Assembly (NCBI RefSeq): GCF_042453785.1
Contig: NC_091675.1
Location: 49,114,501-49,178,500, forward strand
DNA from: Malus domestica
Taxonomy: Eukaryota > Streptophyta > Magnoliopsida > Rosales > Rosaceae
Direction: 5' to 3'
DNA: 64,000 nucleotides
This document shows, piece by piece, positions 11,786 through 24,593 of the stretch. Below the pieces are notes generated by a model, which was not told the origin of the DNA, made no database searches, and saw nothing but the letters and a program-made list of their open reading frames with translations. The position numbers and the translations under genes were made by a program. The stretch's first letter is position 1; each line of letters begins with the position of its first letter.

Positions 11786-12329
11786 AAATTATTTTTGCCC
11801 ACTTACTAATTTTTATTTTATCGCAATTTACTTTATCACATTTTATTTTATCGCCATGAGTAATGTAACTTATTTACTTATCAATTTGATCAATTCGACA
11901 AGGTCATTTGGTCTGATGAGATTCGCCTACTCATGCATTACCTCTCACCATATCAATCACCAAATTTGCTTCCACCTATCCATTCATTCATCATGTACAC
12001 ACGGACAACACCCACTCAATGTCCATCTAACGCATATTCAAAAGTCTTTGCGCCCGATGCATTGAAGAACCTACGACTGAGATGGTTCCTTCCCCGGTCA
12101 ATAATCGCATTGAAAGAAGTCAAATCAAAGCACAACCAAGATCACAAACTTATCTTTAATCGCTTGATCTTAGGCCTCGAATTGGCACGCCCGCACAAAT
12201 CAAGAAGGACCAAGACATCCCAAAATCTTCAGCTTGTGGTCGAGAACAATTGTGAGACCAACACCAACTAATTCTTTAAGAAGAAATGATCGAGTACTAA
12301 AGTTTCTTTCCAAACTCAATACAAAGAAT
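11786..12329. other. Non-coding spacer
   Basis: This piece lies between the Mutator-like element and the LINE remnant. An open frame covers 11933-12271 on the plus strand, but it has no family signature that I recognise and no clear leader or intron signals. I leave it uncalled. Confidence 0.4.
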
Positions 12330-12816
12330 AAATAAATAAGGCGATATAGGGTGGCCTTGTCTAAATCCTTTAGAAGGTTTTATTACATAATTAAAATAGA
12401 ATACGATACGGAAGAAACACAATGCATAATCTAGTTAATCCATTTATCATCAAAACCATATTTTTTTTAAAGATTAATATAGATAGTCCCAATTAATTCT
12501 ATCATAAAGGTTTTTCCACATCTAATTTTATAGTCAAGCTATTTGTTATTTAAAAAATTCTTTGGAAATGTACAAAGAAGCTTACATTACATAATCTATT
12601 AGCAACTAAACTAGCTTGATATTGCGAAATACAGGTATTTAAGACAGGACAGAGACGATTAACAAGTAATTTAGAAATAATTTTATGTCACATTATGTAA
12701 GCTAATGGGTCGATACTAATGAAAAGTTTCAGCAGGATTATTCTTAGGAATTAAGGTAATATAAGTATGGTTTAGTATTTCAACAGAGCCTCCATCATAA
12801 AAAGCATTGACCATGT

Positions 12817-14359
12817 TGTGGTAGCGAAATTCGCCATCTTTAGCTTTGACGAAATTGTATCTACAAGACAAATAAGCACTTTGATCAAGGCCAAAACCTC
12901 ACACACCCATGAGGTGGGGGGTGTTGGCCAATACATTTCCGATGGCTAAGTCAAATTCTTTGAAAAGAGAGAGAGTGTAGTGCATAGCAAAAGCTTACTA
13001 GAGATTGGTGGAGACGAGGTATTTATAAGAGCTAGGCCGGCCACATGTGTCGGCAGTCGATTGGCCAAGATGAGTCATGCGTAGGATGGATGAGCAAAGA
13101 ATTATCTCAAAGATATTATTTAATAAATAATATCTTGGAATTATATTTGAAATTAGGGCTGGGCACAGGCCGAGCTGGGCCCAAAATGAGAGGAATCGAA
13201 CCGGACCGGTTTGAAAATAAAACGGGGTGGGGCGGATCGGGTAATAGAAATTTGAAAAATGGATACAGATCCTAACTCAGCCTATTTGAAACGGGCCGGT
13301 TCCTACGGGTCCACGGGTCTATTTTTTTTTCCTTTAGATGGGTTTCATATGTATAAAGTAATCTCTCTTAAAAAAATAATAATCTAACATTCATGATGAT
13401 TAAAAAAAAGAAAAGATCTAGAGAGAGGGGTTGTTAATTTAGGTGGAGATGTAGTACTGTAGTACAATAAACTTAGTATTGATTGGTGTACTACTATGGT
13501 ATTGATCAAAATTTGATTAAACCCAGAAAGCATTTGGCATAAAACAATTCACAAAAAACCCAGAAAGCGTTGCTTTGGACCAATTAGCCGTGGAGATGTC
13601 CCATAGAAAGTATTTTGCATAAAATCCATAAAGAGTTTTGCATCTAAAAAAATCCCGTAGAGAAGCAATTCCCACTCAAGCAGAGAAGCAAACCCAAATT
13701 CCAGTTGAGTTGAGAGGCGCTGAGGGAAGGAGTTAACGATGAACCACCGACGAGCAATTCCCATTCACGACGACGACGAAGGGCGGATGGTGTGTGAATT
13801 ATGGAGAGAGAGATCGAGAAACTGAGAGAGACCCGTGTGAATTGTGATTTGTGATATGTGTGGAAAATGGGCATGGACGGTGGAGATTTACTCAATAAAA
13901 AGTTGGAGTGTTGATACGGTCTGGGCTGAGAGCCCGTGTCCTCAAATATTTTGACCTGCCCCACCCCGCTATTTACATTGACCCCCCCCCCCCCCCCCGC
14001 GCCCTTAACCCGCCCGTAACCTCTTAGACCTGCCTCAACCAGCAAGTCCATGACCTGTTTGCCCACCCCTATTTGAAATATCCTTAGTTGGATATGGTTG
14101 TGTTAATTGAGTTGTTCTTCAATTAGTAGAGTATTAAAAATAAGATTTAGTAATTGATCATATCTTTAATACTTTTGACTTTTCTCTTTGCCATGGGCAG
14201 GAGAGTTTGTAGTCGTAATTAGCAGCTCATGTCTTCTCGAGGGTTGAACTGCACGTAGAGTGGATGTGGGTCTCGCCAATTTAATTAGGGTATTCTCGTC
14301 AATTATGTAAAAATCCATGTGTCGACTCTAAAATTTTCTGTATTATTTTTCACTCCACA
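12817..14359. mobile_element. Solo LTR inserted in the LINE remnant
   Basis: The word CATGT at 12812-12816 recurs at 14360-14364. Between them the sequence begins TGTGGTAGCGAAATTCGCC and ends CACTCCACA, so it has the TG...CA ends of an LTR with a 5-bp target duplication. Removing the nested hAT element and its duplication leaves about 617 bp. No internal retroelement region or second LTR is present, so it is a recombination product of a full element. Its insertion splits the LINE reverse transcriptase, and LINE protein matches resume directly on both sides. Confidence 0.8.
13154..14071. mobile_element. Non-autonomous hAT element nested in the solo LTR
   Basis: The 8-bp word TTTGAAAT is found at 13146-13153 and again at 14072-14079. 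The element begins TAGGGCTGGGCA and its other end, complemented, reads TAGGGGTGGGCA; both features are typical of hAT transposons. It is 918 bp and encodes no transposase. The interior holds GC-rich words such as ccggaccggtttg and a run of 17 C residues at 13982-13998. It is the youngest level of the nest. Confidence 0.85.
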
Positions 14360-15043
14360 CATGTCATAAATGTTACCCTTAATTTGATCCCAATAACGCT
14401 GAAAAAAAAAACCATGAAAACCATCAGGTCCTTGAGCCAATTAATTCGAGCCCGTTGTGTGGAATAGGCCTCTTCCAGTAAAGTTAAACTGCTAAGTTTG
14501 AGTTATTTCCCGTTCTTTCCAATAGAGATTACTGTCACGATTAAATGAAAAGTGTTCTTGAATGTCAGATAATTATCTATGAGCAGAAGGCTTATATTTC
14601 CACGCTTGTGTTAACAGAGTTAAAAAGTAATGATCATGTGTCCAATGTTCTTTAAAAAGAAATAAAGATTTACGTTTAATAGGTTGTAGTTCTGAATCAA
14701 ATATGATTGGGCTGTGATCAGAGTTTGCAATCGATAATACTTCTTTACCAAAGAGCACAATATATATAAATATAAATCACATTTGGATAACCAGAAGAGG
14801 AATAAGCAGCATTTTGATTCAGTTTAGATTGCCCAGCGGGGCTGTGAAATGTATCTGGAGTACCAGCCTATTTTCACTCGTGATAAGACTTTCCCAAACT
14901 AATTCCCGTACCAGGTATTAATTTAGAAGCAGCATCGTTGGTAAAATTATAACGTGTAAATATAGAATTCAGTCTCATCAAGAACACTGGTTCATTCTTC
15001 ATATAAATATATATACTAATTAAAATCTCTTTTGAAATGGGAA

Positions 15044-18000
15044 TTAGTAGACAGGGCAACCATCAACAACTATACCTTTGGCTGTGGGGCATGTAGCCAA
15101 ATCACAGTGTTCACCATTTGTTCCCCACCAGGATATGCTCTTCTCGTAAGTGGTCAAAGAAAAGTACAAAAGTACCCCCATGAAAGCCACTCCAGCATCT
15201 AGGGCAGCAGAAAGAACGTAATTGTACCTCTGCCACCACTGCTTTCTGTACCTGAAAACAAAGTAGTTGAAAATAGTTCCAACCACAATCCAGCAATTGA
15301 AGTTCACAGTTGTAGCTGGTGGCATTGCAGCTGTTGCTCCCAAAAGTACTGGGAGGTTGATCAGTTTGATCCACTTTTGACTTGGGAAAGCTTTGTGCAG
15401 CAACCAGACCAATAGAGGTCCCAATGCACCTATGAGGAAAAACCAGTTGAGTGCTTTGTAGTTTCCGAGAGAGCCAAAGATTCGTTTTGGTCCGACAAGG
15501 CCCCAAATCACAGATGCATCAAAGAAGACACGGTCCCCAGGACAAGTCCAAGGACTGTTGGGAGGGAGTAATTGATCTTGACATATGTTTTCAATGCTAG
15601 ACAGCAGCCACCATGCAACTCCTATATTGACTGTTCCAGCTATTATTGTTCCTATGCACTTTAATTTTGTGAAGCAAGAAAGGACAGATTAGCATTCAAG
15701 TAATGAGTGATGTTGTATGTATTGTCAGAACTGTAAGTTTGGATCATGCAATTAACATGATCGGTGATCCATATTCTTAGTCCAACACCATAAGCATTTT
15801 CTATTTCCAGAGTAAGAGAACACTGATTTCCCGTTAGTCAAGTTATACGAGTACTGTGTCTCATTTTAAATACGGGACCCTTCATAATTTTGTTCTCTTA
15901 ATTTTGTTTTGATCTGTTCAATTTAATGGCAAGAAAAATAAAAAATAAAATGTTAGAAATTATATATTATAATATGAAATATTGTAATATATAATTTTAA
16001 TAATTGAATGAAAAATAGTGTTAACCAATTTCTTAGAAAGGTTATGTTGTTTAGGTGTATTCCCTTGATAAGTGATGTATACTTATAGATGAAAAGTTAC
16101 ATCTCTTTAATAAGTAGAAATTGGATTCTATATAAACCCATAAAACCATTGGTATAATATATAGAAAATTAGAGTTAATTTTTACTCTTGAGGAATAGGG
16201 TTTCCCCACTTTGTTTCTCAAATGATTCGTGTGTCAAATTCCGAGTCGTGTCTTGAGAGTACGGAATATATAAAGTTTGCCAAAGTCCGAAGATTGAAGT
16301 GCTTTAACTACGGATTATAGATTGTTGAATCCTGGGAGATAGACGCCTATCGAACTACAAGCACAAGAGTAGAGGCGAAATTCTATCTTTAGGACATTGC
16401 ATTTATGCAAGCCTCAATCTCCAAGTTTGTCAGTTTTTCTAACTTTATCTCTAATTGTTTATATTAATCTCATACATAATTGATGTTGTGATTTTCTTTA
16501 TGAATACTTTCATTGAATTTTTTTTTATTATTTTCATATTTTCTAATATTGCTCCAACAATCTAAAGATAGAATTTTTATTTGGAATAATTAGAAAATAT
16601 GATGTGTTTGTAAGATGCATATGCAGTTTACGGGAAAAGCAAAGGGGAAGGTAAGTATTAGCCTTTTCTTGATTCGTGCCTTTTGCATAGTATGATTTTA
16701 AATATTGGCAGTTATTATGGCAATAAGTCAATGCATTCTGGTAAAGAAAGACTGAGAGACACAAATGAATGGTGTCTGTTTAATACTTGTGTTTCATATA
16801 CAATCATGTTTGTAACTCTGATTTGTGGTTTTGCGATTATATGTTTTGACATGGTTGTTCATACTCTTTGAATAAATAAAACTAAACATAAATATGCTTT
16901 ATTTGGTAGTTCATACTGCAGATTAATATCCATACCTGGGATAAGTTCCTCTTTAAGGAAGGAACTTCATTTGAATTTGAGGCATTTGATTGATATATAT
17001 GCGGCTAAGAACTTGTGCCAAACTGATCAGAAATGGCATATCAGTTTTATATTTGGTGGATTTGGAGATTGCCAAACAGTTCGGCTATTCAGGGGCTTTA
17101 ACTCATCATAGACTTATGTCTGTTGGTGGAAACATACCAGTATGTTTAAATAAAACTATAGAATCTTTATAGTTTGGGTTCGTGATGATAAGGCCAAGGG
17201 GAGGACTTATATCATGCTATCATTTAATGACATATATATGTTATATCGTATCTGTATATTCGAAGAACAATGTGGAGCATCATGAGCAGTTTGTAAGTCA
17301 ATACTCAATCATGTCTTTGGTTTGAAGGATCTGATGCACTTGGATCCTTGCATGAATGTATTTCTCTGAAATACATGGCTGCTTCAATCGTTGTGTTTAA
17401 TTCATTTATTACTTGAATTATATATGCCACCCTGTGTGGGGTGGGTTGTGACAAGGATAAGGCAAGTTATTTGTCTTCGACATGCAAAAAGATTACAGGA
17501 AGGAACTGATAAGTATGTTTGTGGGCACTACATGTATTTATAAGTATGCATGCATGTTTCTTTCCTGGGTTTGCCTTTAGGCGCTCATTTGATTGGATTT
17601 GCCTACGGATTTGGTGTTTAATTTTTACGGAACACAATTTCATGAAAAGGCATTTCGTGCTTTTAACCAACACAATCAGTTATGATTGGTGAGGTTTGGT
17701 AGTGAACCGAGGAACATATATGGGTCTCCATTTGAATGGATGTATCCATTGCGAAGCAATATTCTACTTTCGCTAACAAGATAAACATGAACATTTCATA
17801 CACATAAATACTTGAATTTGTGCAAGAATATTTGAGAAGCATATAATGCTTGCATTTGTCCAGGCTGTTGGTCATGAGAAAAATACAACACTAGTAAAAT
17901 CTAATGGACATGAGGGCCTGGAGGTTTTTAGTGTATTTCCTCTTCAACCAAATTGTGTGTGTTTGGGGTTAAAAACCAAACGGAATGGAACCTAACCCAC

Positions 18001-20430
18001 TCCTATCATTAAATGATAGGCACTAGAATGTGGTATACAAGTTAGACACATACATGTTTGCAAAATTTGGAAGATTAAGTCTTCAAGCATGTCCTTATTT
18101 GAGATACTTGAAGATTAAGTCTTCAAATTATCTTGCAAAATAAGAGACATTGTCTAACTACATGAAGGTTGCAACTAGTCAGAGTTGCAAGTTCATAGAA
18201 AGTGTACATACACTTGCATACCGGCCAAAAGAAGTGCGTTCAAATTTGTCAATGAATGAGTTTGTTATATCATGGATGGACATGGCAAGAAAGATTTTGT
18301 GATAAGAAAAAGAATAATCAGACCGTTGAGCTTGAACTCATTATGGATGAATTGCTTTCATCTTAGAAAAATGACGGTTGAATTGATAAGCAGAGGAGAC
18401 TAAGGTCTAAAGAGGTGCTTATCTTAAAAGACTAGTGAGGCTTTAAGGCCTAAGAAGTTAGAATAGTTTCATATGTTTCTACTAATCTCATGCATTTCCG
18501 CAATCACAATTGTGAGAAAATTGTGGGGGTAACTTAAAATATCATTAAGATATAATGATATTTACTTAACAAGAAGTATTTGCTACCTAAACGTGATAAT
18601 ATGTAATTTTAAGGTATGAAAAGCTTTAGAGATCTTTCTTTAAATACCTTAAATGTGGGGGAACATGCCCAAGTGTCAGCAAATTACTTATTAGTAAGTC
18701 TGAACATATGTTTTGAGGACTTAATATTGGAAAACAACTACTCTCGTATGAAATATAATTTCATAAGATGGATTGTGCACATCATTAAAGATATAGTCAA
18801 CCTAGTAGTGGATCCAATTATTAAAGGTTTGACTAAAGAGTAAGTTGATCATCGAGGGGAATGAGGCTAAAGCCAACATAACTAATGAATCAGCCGAGCG
18901 AAAACCTAACTTAGTTGATTGGAGATCCCATGGTCTAAGTTCAATAGGCAAACTGGTTGGGCATGATTCAAAGAAGTTAACACACTATATACCTCATTCC
19001 TATGATGGAAGAAATGTGTTGTCTGCAGAAGTTTTAGGGTGTATATTTATACTTAATGACAGTGATATCTTATAAATTAGAGGAATAGAGCAGACTATTC
19101 TTAATCAGTGGTCACCTATGTGAGAGTAGAAATGGGTCGCTTCTATGAGAATGAAATGGCTAAATTCTCTAAAGCTCTCATGAATCCGGGATTTGTTCAG
19201 GACCAAAATGAACACAACCGTATGAACCGTAATATATTAGGATTAGTGATGTGTGTTGCTTATTGTCTCAGTTTACTGCTGCGGTGAATAGTTCAAGATT
19301 TTCTACATCCACTGCGTCACCAAGTAAACCCGATAAGTATTCACTAGGGTAGGTTTAAGTCCAAAAGACACATTTCCCGATGCATCTCTTGTCCGCATGT
19401 ACTCTCAAATTCTTCTTAATTTTTCATTCATGTGGGGGATTGTTAGAAATTATATATTATAATATGAAATATTGTAATATATAATTTTAATAATTGAAGA
19501 AAAAATAGTGTTAACCAATTTCTTAGAAAGGTTATGTTGTTTAGGTGTATTCCCTTGATAAGTGATGTATACTTATAGATGAAAAGTTACATCTCTTTAA
19601 TAAGTAGAAATTAGATTCTATATAAACCCATGAAACCATTGGTATAATATATAGAAAATTAGAGTTAATTTTTACTCTTGAGAAATAGGGTTTCCCCACT
19701 TTGTTTCTCAAATGATTCGTGTGTCAAATTCCGAGTCGTGTCTTGAGAGTACGGAATATATAAAGTTCGCCAGAGTCCGAAGATTGAAGTGCTTTGACTT
19801 CGGATTATAGATTGTTGAATCCTGGGAGATAGACGCCTATCGAACTACAAGCACAAGAGTAGGGGCGGAATTCTTTCTTTAGGACATTGCATTTATGCAA
19901 GCCTCAATCTCCAAGTTTGTCAGTTTTTCTAACTTTATCTCTAATTGTTTATATTAATCTCATACATAATTGATGTTGTGATTTTCTTTATGAATACTTT
20001 CATTGAAATTCTTTTATTATTTTCATATTTTTAATATTGCTCCAAAATAAAAAACTGCATATGAATGAAGTGAAAAAATGGTGTGCCTAAATAATTTCCC
20101 TTTAAGAAATGCTCCTCATCTTGAGGGATTATTTTCAACTGATAGCAGCATGATACACATTGAAATTATCTGATTATATTTAATTAGTATGGTTATGATA
20201 TTTTTTTTATGATAGACTGTGGATGCGGTCCCTAACTATGAATATTCTTTGAGTGAAACCTTGTTGGTTTTCAATTTTTGATCGAAGTCCCTGAAATTAA
20301 TGTGATAATTTATTTCTATGTATGTTACTATATTTTTAAAATAAAAAATTGAAATTTATAGTTATTTATATTAATGAGATTTTAAATAAAAAACCATAAT
20401 TTGTGGGATTAAAAATATTAAAATATAAAT

Positions 20431-20487
<57 letters not shown>

Positions 20488-23400
20488 AACATGGGTATAT
20501 TCATCAAAATTAACCAAAATATTATTGTACCAAAACATGGGTACATTCTTCAAAATCACAAAAACAAAAAAAAAAAAACAAAACAAAAGATATTAGGCTT
20601 AATAACATTAGTAAATTTCTTTGATTAAACTTGATAGGGATACATTCTCAAATCCAAGAAAAAAGAATGTACCCATATCAGTTTAAAAATGAACTAGAAA
20701 AAAAAATTGAACATATTTTATATAAAAAAAATGGTACATTTCACATATAACAATTTGGTATATTTAAGAATGAGTACATTTTAAGATTAAAAGTTAAAAA
20801 AAAATTACATGAATGGGTACATATAAGATTAAAAATTTGACAACATTTTTTAAAAAAGATAATGGGTGCAAACTTATTATAATTTATTTATTTATTTTGG
20901 AAATGTTTTGAATTGAAAATTAGTTAGGAGTTTAATAAAGGTGTGAGTATTAATATTCTAAATCAATTCTTAATTTTTATTTAAAAAATTATGTAACAAA
21001 CATGTAAATTCATTATTACATTAATCTTATGGACTTAGATCAAAATATGAAAACTAATAAGATTTCAGTCAATAAACATTAGTAATTAGAGACCGAATAC
21101 TAATTTTCCCTTTTTTATCCTACAATTAGAAAAAAAATGGCAAGTCAAGAAGATGTACCTGGACTATGAACATGGATATAGGTGGGATCTTCATGTAATG
21201 ACCTAGCTTAAAATCATTGAGAAAGGAAATTGCCTGCGACATGCTTATATATCCATATGTTTTGAAACACACATTGGCTATTGGCTTGCCAGGTAATATC
21301 AATCCCATAATGTATTCTGTGATGATGTTTAGTCCTGGAGACTGCCATATAGAAAGAATAAAAATTTTGAGATGGTTCGAATAGACTTCAGATTTAAAAA
21401 AATCCGAAGGCTACTAAATCACACATGAAAACAATTGTTTGCACCATCTCAACTATAGTTACCATCTAGGGTACAACCTCTCTAATAGAGACGGAACCTA
21501 TTTGTATGAGACCTAGCCATGCACTGACCCACCTTTATAACTAGGTCTCACCTTTGTTAGAGAGATTGTACACGGTAAAGGGTCATATGAGAGAGTACAT
21601 ATATGATATAGCTAAAACAAATCTAAAACAAGTTAGATGGCTAGTGGGTTGAAAGCTTACCTGATTTGTTGTGGCAGTTATAATGCTTATAGGAAGAGTG
21701 AAAACTAATGCAAGTCCAGCTGCAAAAATAAGTCCCCACCATGGCATTTGGACTTGATCTTTCATGAATATGCACATCACTAGAGAGAGTACCAGGGACA
21801 CCAAAAGCATAAGATGAAACCACCAGTTAGGTATGTCCTTGTATTTCCTCATTAATCTGGTGTGTATGTCCACCTTTACACTCTGTGATGCCCTTCGGTA
21901 TTGTTTATATATCTCTCTGTTGGAACAACAACAGCTGTATATATTAATTCATTCATTTCCAATAATAAGCCTCGCCATGTATTAAAGAGATGATATACAA
22001 GATAACCAGTTGCGATGATACAAATAGCAATACTCAATTGATTTACCTTCCGTTGAATAGGGCAACGTGCGTGAGGGTCGAGACAACAGACGCAAAACCG
22101 ATGCCATATGTCAAAGAAAAGAACACACTCAAGTTTATGCGTCCTTGTCTTTCATAGGCAGGCATGTCAATCTCAAACTTGTTATTCACAAGGGCGGAGA
22201 CATTATATATTTGGCCACCGGCGTCAAACAAATGTGAAGAGAAGATTGCAAAGTTCTTGGCATTGTACAAATTGACACCCCAATAGGCAATTGGCAGTAA
22301 CATGTACATAACAAGAACATAGCCAGCAGCAACATTGACAATGGCAAAGAAAGGGCTGATGAGAGGGCTGTAGAGGTAGGAGGCTATGACTGTCCAATCA
22401 AGTGAAAAGGCTCCAATGCCAAGTCCTCCCATGCCTGACCCTATTTGTTGGGCAGTGACTGACTTAGGGTATATCCAACAAACCCATGAAATTGTTGACA
22501 AGGTTGGGAAAAGATAGCCGGGGACGACAAACCAAGCGAAGCTGCATACGAGTGCTATAAAAAAGAACTTCCCTCTTGACATTCGATTGTTGTCTTTCTC
22601 ATGTAGAGCCCTTCATATCAAGGAAAATGAAAAATGAAAAATTAGAGACATTGTTACTTATTAATTTCTTGTTCAAAAACTAAAATAAAATACATGCATG
22701 CATGGATAGTTGGTAATTGGTGTTTTAATGAGTCATTTTCAAGGCATGGGGGCATCAAGAATAACACTTTTAATGCCCTTAACATTATATCCGAGACCCA
22801 TTTTATATGATGACCAACAATGTAGCCTTGTCTAAAGCAGCATTACTCAAATTAATAGTAGCCATCTTATTGTTTGGTGGAAAACGACACACAAACTTTT
22901 CAAACATAGAACACCTATGCATATAAGAGTCCTATAACAACTCAAGACTACTACATACTACGTACAACTCAGATACATCACAAGATTAAACCCTACTTAT
23001 CAACATTGAGTACTGTTAGAAATTAGAATGAGTCGCAAGTTGGCGCAGATGCCATAAAGGATCATGCTAGGGGGATCAAAATTTTAAACTAAATTTATAA
23101 AATGATGTGTCATCAATAGGAAATAAGCACGTTAATCAACACTTAAGTAATAATCCAATGATCAATCACCATATCATTTGGTTTAAAAGTTTTAGTCTCC
23201 CTAGTATTACCCCACCATCAAACCATCACAAGTGGCTACTTTTAAGCACTCATGCATGCATAAGACCAAATTCTCTGCACTCAAAATGGATTTAGTCTCT
23301 CTGAAGCCCCAATAAATGAATGACATGTATTTATAAACTTAACTTTTCTTAACTTCATTGTCATAAATTTAATATATCAAACATTTATTAAGAATATAAA

Positions 23401-24593
23401 GAAGTCACACCTATTTTGAGTAGCGCTAAGTTGGGCCGATGAAATGTATATGCAATAGTGACACTAGTGTTGAAATATTAATGTTAAAGTTGTTGTATTA
23501 ATATTAATATAAATTACCAAGACAAATGATTGGTGTAGAAGAGGCCACATGCTTTACTAGGAAGGAGAGGGAATCTCCACCAAGTCAAGTCAAGGAGCGT
23601 GTGTTGAAAATGGGGGTGTGCTATCCCCTTGTTTTTTTTTTCTTTCACACTGCTTGTTAGCTTGTTAACTTTTATGTTTTGATCTTTTTCAATGTTTTGA
23701 TTTTTTTCAATTTATCTTATTCGACGGTCAAAAAACGTATGAAAAAAAATAAAAAAGAGTCTATGATCACACCCCTTAATATCTTCAACGACGTGCTTTG
23801 TGAGCGTAGAATTGTGAAAGTGTGGAGTTTGACTAACATTTTACATTTTTTCTTCTTCTGTTTCTTGCCAAAATTCTAACAATTAGGTGATAGTATTCTG
23901 GATCTACCGAAAAATCTCTCTGGCTCTAAATTACCTGAACAAGGAGACTTGAACGAGACTACTCGGCCACCACATCTCCGCCGGATCCACCACGTACCTT
24001 CTGAGAATACCAGCCCACCCATACCCTAATACCTGCAGCCCTTAATTACCATTAATCAGCACTCAACAGCAGATCAACCCCTAATAAATACATTAATCAA
24101 TTGTTACCTGCGTGGTTATAACAAGTATCCAACTGGCCAAGAACGAGATCTTTCTATGATAAAACGCTTTTATTATATCCACAATGCTAATCGCATAAGC
24201 CGTTCCACTTCCGAATCCGGAGCCAGCATTGGCAAATATGGATATCAGCACGTGCTCCTTCATGTTAAACGGACCAGGGTTCAGCGAGAACTCCTTCAAC
24301 CCTATCTGAAACTTCCGCTTCGGCAGCACCCTCGCCATGAATCGTCCGATGGGGAGCGTCGCCACCTGTACGGATATCATCGAGATGATGAGGGGCTCCG
24401 TGCGGTAGGAGAAGAAAGTGTTGAGGAATGAGAGGAGGGCGCAGGAGGCGAGGCCTAGCGTCCACATTCGGAAGGTCCATACTGGAAGGGTGGGATCGTC
24501 GTCGTTTGAGACAGTTAAACGGACTTCTTCGACCGGAGAAACGTCGTTTTCGTCGTGTTTTGTGGCCGGCTCTATCTCAAGAGTGGTGGACAT
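15044..24593 (-). CDS. Oligopeptide transporter, OPT family (copy 1)
   Basis: Six exons on the minus strand: 24593-24108, 24032-23935, 22610-22047, 21916-21661, 21341-21159 and 15658-15044, all with GT-AG borders and matching phases, giving 733 residues. The start is the ATG at 24593 (MSTTLEIEP); an in-frame extension upstream begins only with TTG. OPT proteins are proton-coupled plasma-membrane carriers of small peptides, glutathione-like compounds or metal chelates. Visible signatures are [20 protein letters not shown], the NPG motif in [21 protein letters not shown] where the family usually shows KIPPR, and the C-terminal [19 protein letters not shown]. The many hydrophobic segments fit about 12-16 membrane spans. 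The leader carries a CT run. Intron 5 is 5.5 kb and contains an LTR element plus a long-TIR element. A paralogue with the same exon plan follows at 42-50 kb. It most resembles the OPT1/OPT5 branch; the substrate cannot be read from sequence. Confidence 0.93.
15951..20047 (+). mobile_element. Non-autonomous LTR retrotransposon in OPT copy 1 intron 5
   Basis: Two direct LTRs, 15951-16559 (609 bp) and 19441-20047 (607 bp), both start TGTTAGAAATTATATATT; the left one ends CCAACA, the right one CCAAAA. TAAAA flanks the element on both sides (15946-15950 and 20048-20052). By eye the LTRs differ at roughly 15-20 positions, so the insertion is not recent. A purine-rich tgtgggggat lies right before the 3' LTR. 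I see no usual tRNA primer site after the 5' LTR. The 2.9-kb interior has no long open frame, but near 18780-18870 it keeps [12 protein letters not shown] and, after a frame change, MRLKP, which look like the RNase H tail of a Copia polyprotein. It is thus a gutted Copia-type element. It reads opposite to the host gene. Confidence 0.88.
20053..21158. repeat. Long-TIR element with GTAC-rich core (family 1, copy A)
   Basis: At about 20217-21112 the two ends form imperfect inverted repeats of about 90 bp. The left end reads ggatgcggtccctaacta and then gtgaaaccttgttggtttt; the complement of the right end gives the corresponding attcggtctctaatta, then ctgaaatcttattagtttt. The core holds a 24-unit GT microsatellite (20437-20484) and many spaced copies of gggtacattc or gggtacattt. 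It encodes nothing. It lies in intron 5 of OPT copy 1, next to the LTR element. Related copies occur at 46.27-47.41 kb and 48.49-49.19 kb. Confidence 0.65.
20437..20484 (+). repeat. (GT)24 microsatellite
   Basis: Uninterrupted GT dinucleotide run inside the long-TIR element of OPT copy 1 intron 5. The related element at 46.3 kb has only a short, interrupted GT run at the same relative place, so the run has expanded here. It is likely to be length-polymorphic. Confidence 0.95.
22611..23934. other. OPT copy 1 intron 2, with a MITE
   Basis: This intron contains no gene. At about 23063-23211 a MITE-like element of roughly 150 bp shows inverted ends of about 55-60 bp: the left gctagggggatcaaaatttt pairs with the complement of the right end, actagggagactaaaactttt. 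I could not define a target duplication. The corresponding intron in OPT copy 2 carries different insertions. Confidence 0.6.

Larger units (their letters stand above)
12330..14757 (-). mobile_element. LINE (L1-type) remnant, interrupted by a solo LTR
   Basis: On the minus strand, about 14573-14757 encodes an endonuclease-tail segment (SDHSPIIFD, then KEHWTHDHYF), and about 14385-14450 gives NWLK followed by GPDGFHGFFFQRYWDQIKG, the opening of the LINE reverse transcriptase. After the inserted LTR the protein resumes at about 12811 as ILNHTYITLIPK and, near 12670-12700, RPISLCNVT, ending near 12330. The typical order endonuclease, linker, reverse transcriptase is kept, but part of the linker is missing and stops are numerous. 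The 3' half of the reverse transcriptase and the poly(A) tail are absent. It lies just downstream of the first OPT gene on the same strand. Confidence 0.7.

Noticed and set aside
11933-12271. Plus-strand frame of 112 codons
   Set aside because: No recognisable family and repeat-rich surroundings; chance cannot be excluded.
20437-20628. Frame beginning with a Cys-Val repeat
   Set aside because: It is a translation of the GT microsatellite.
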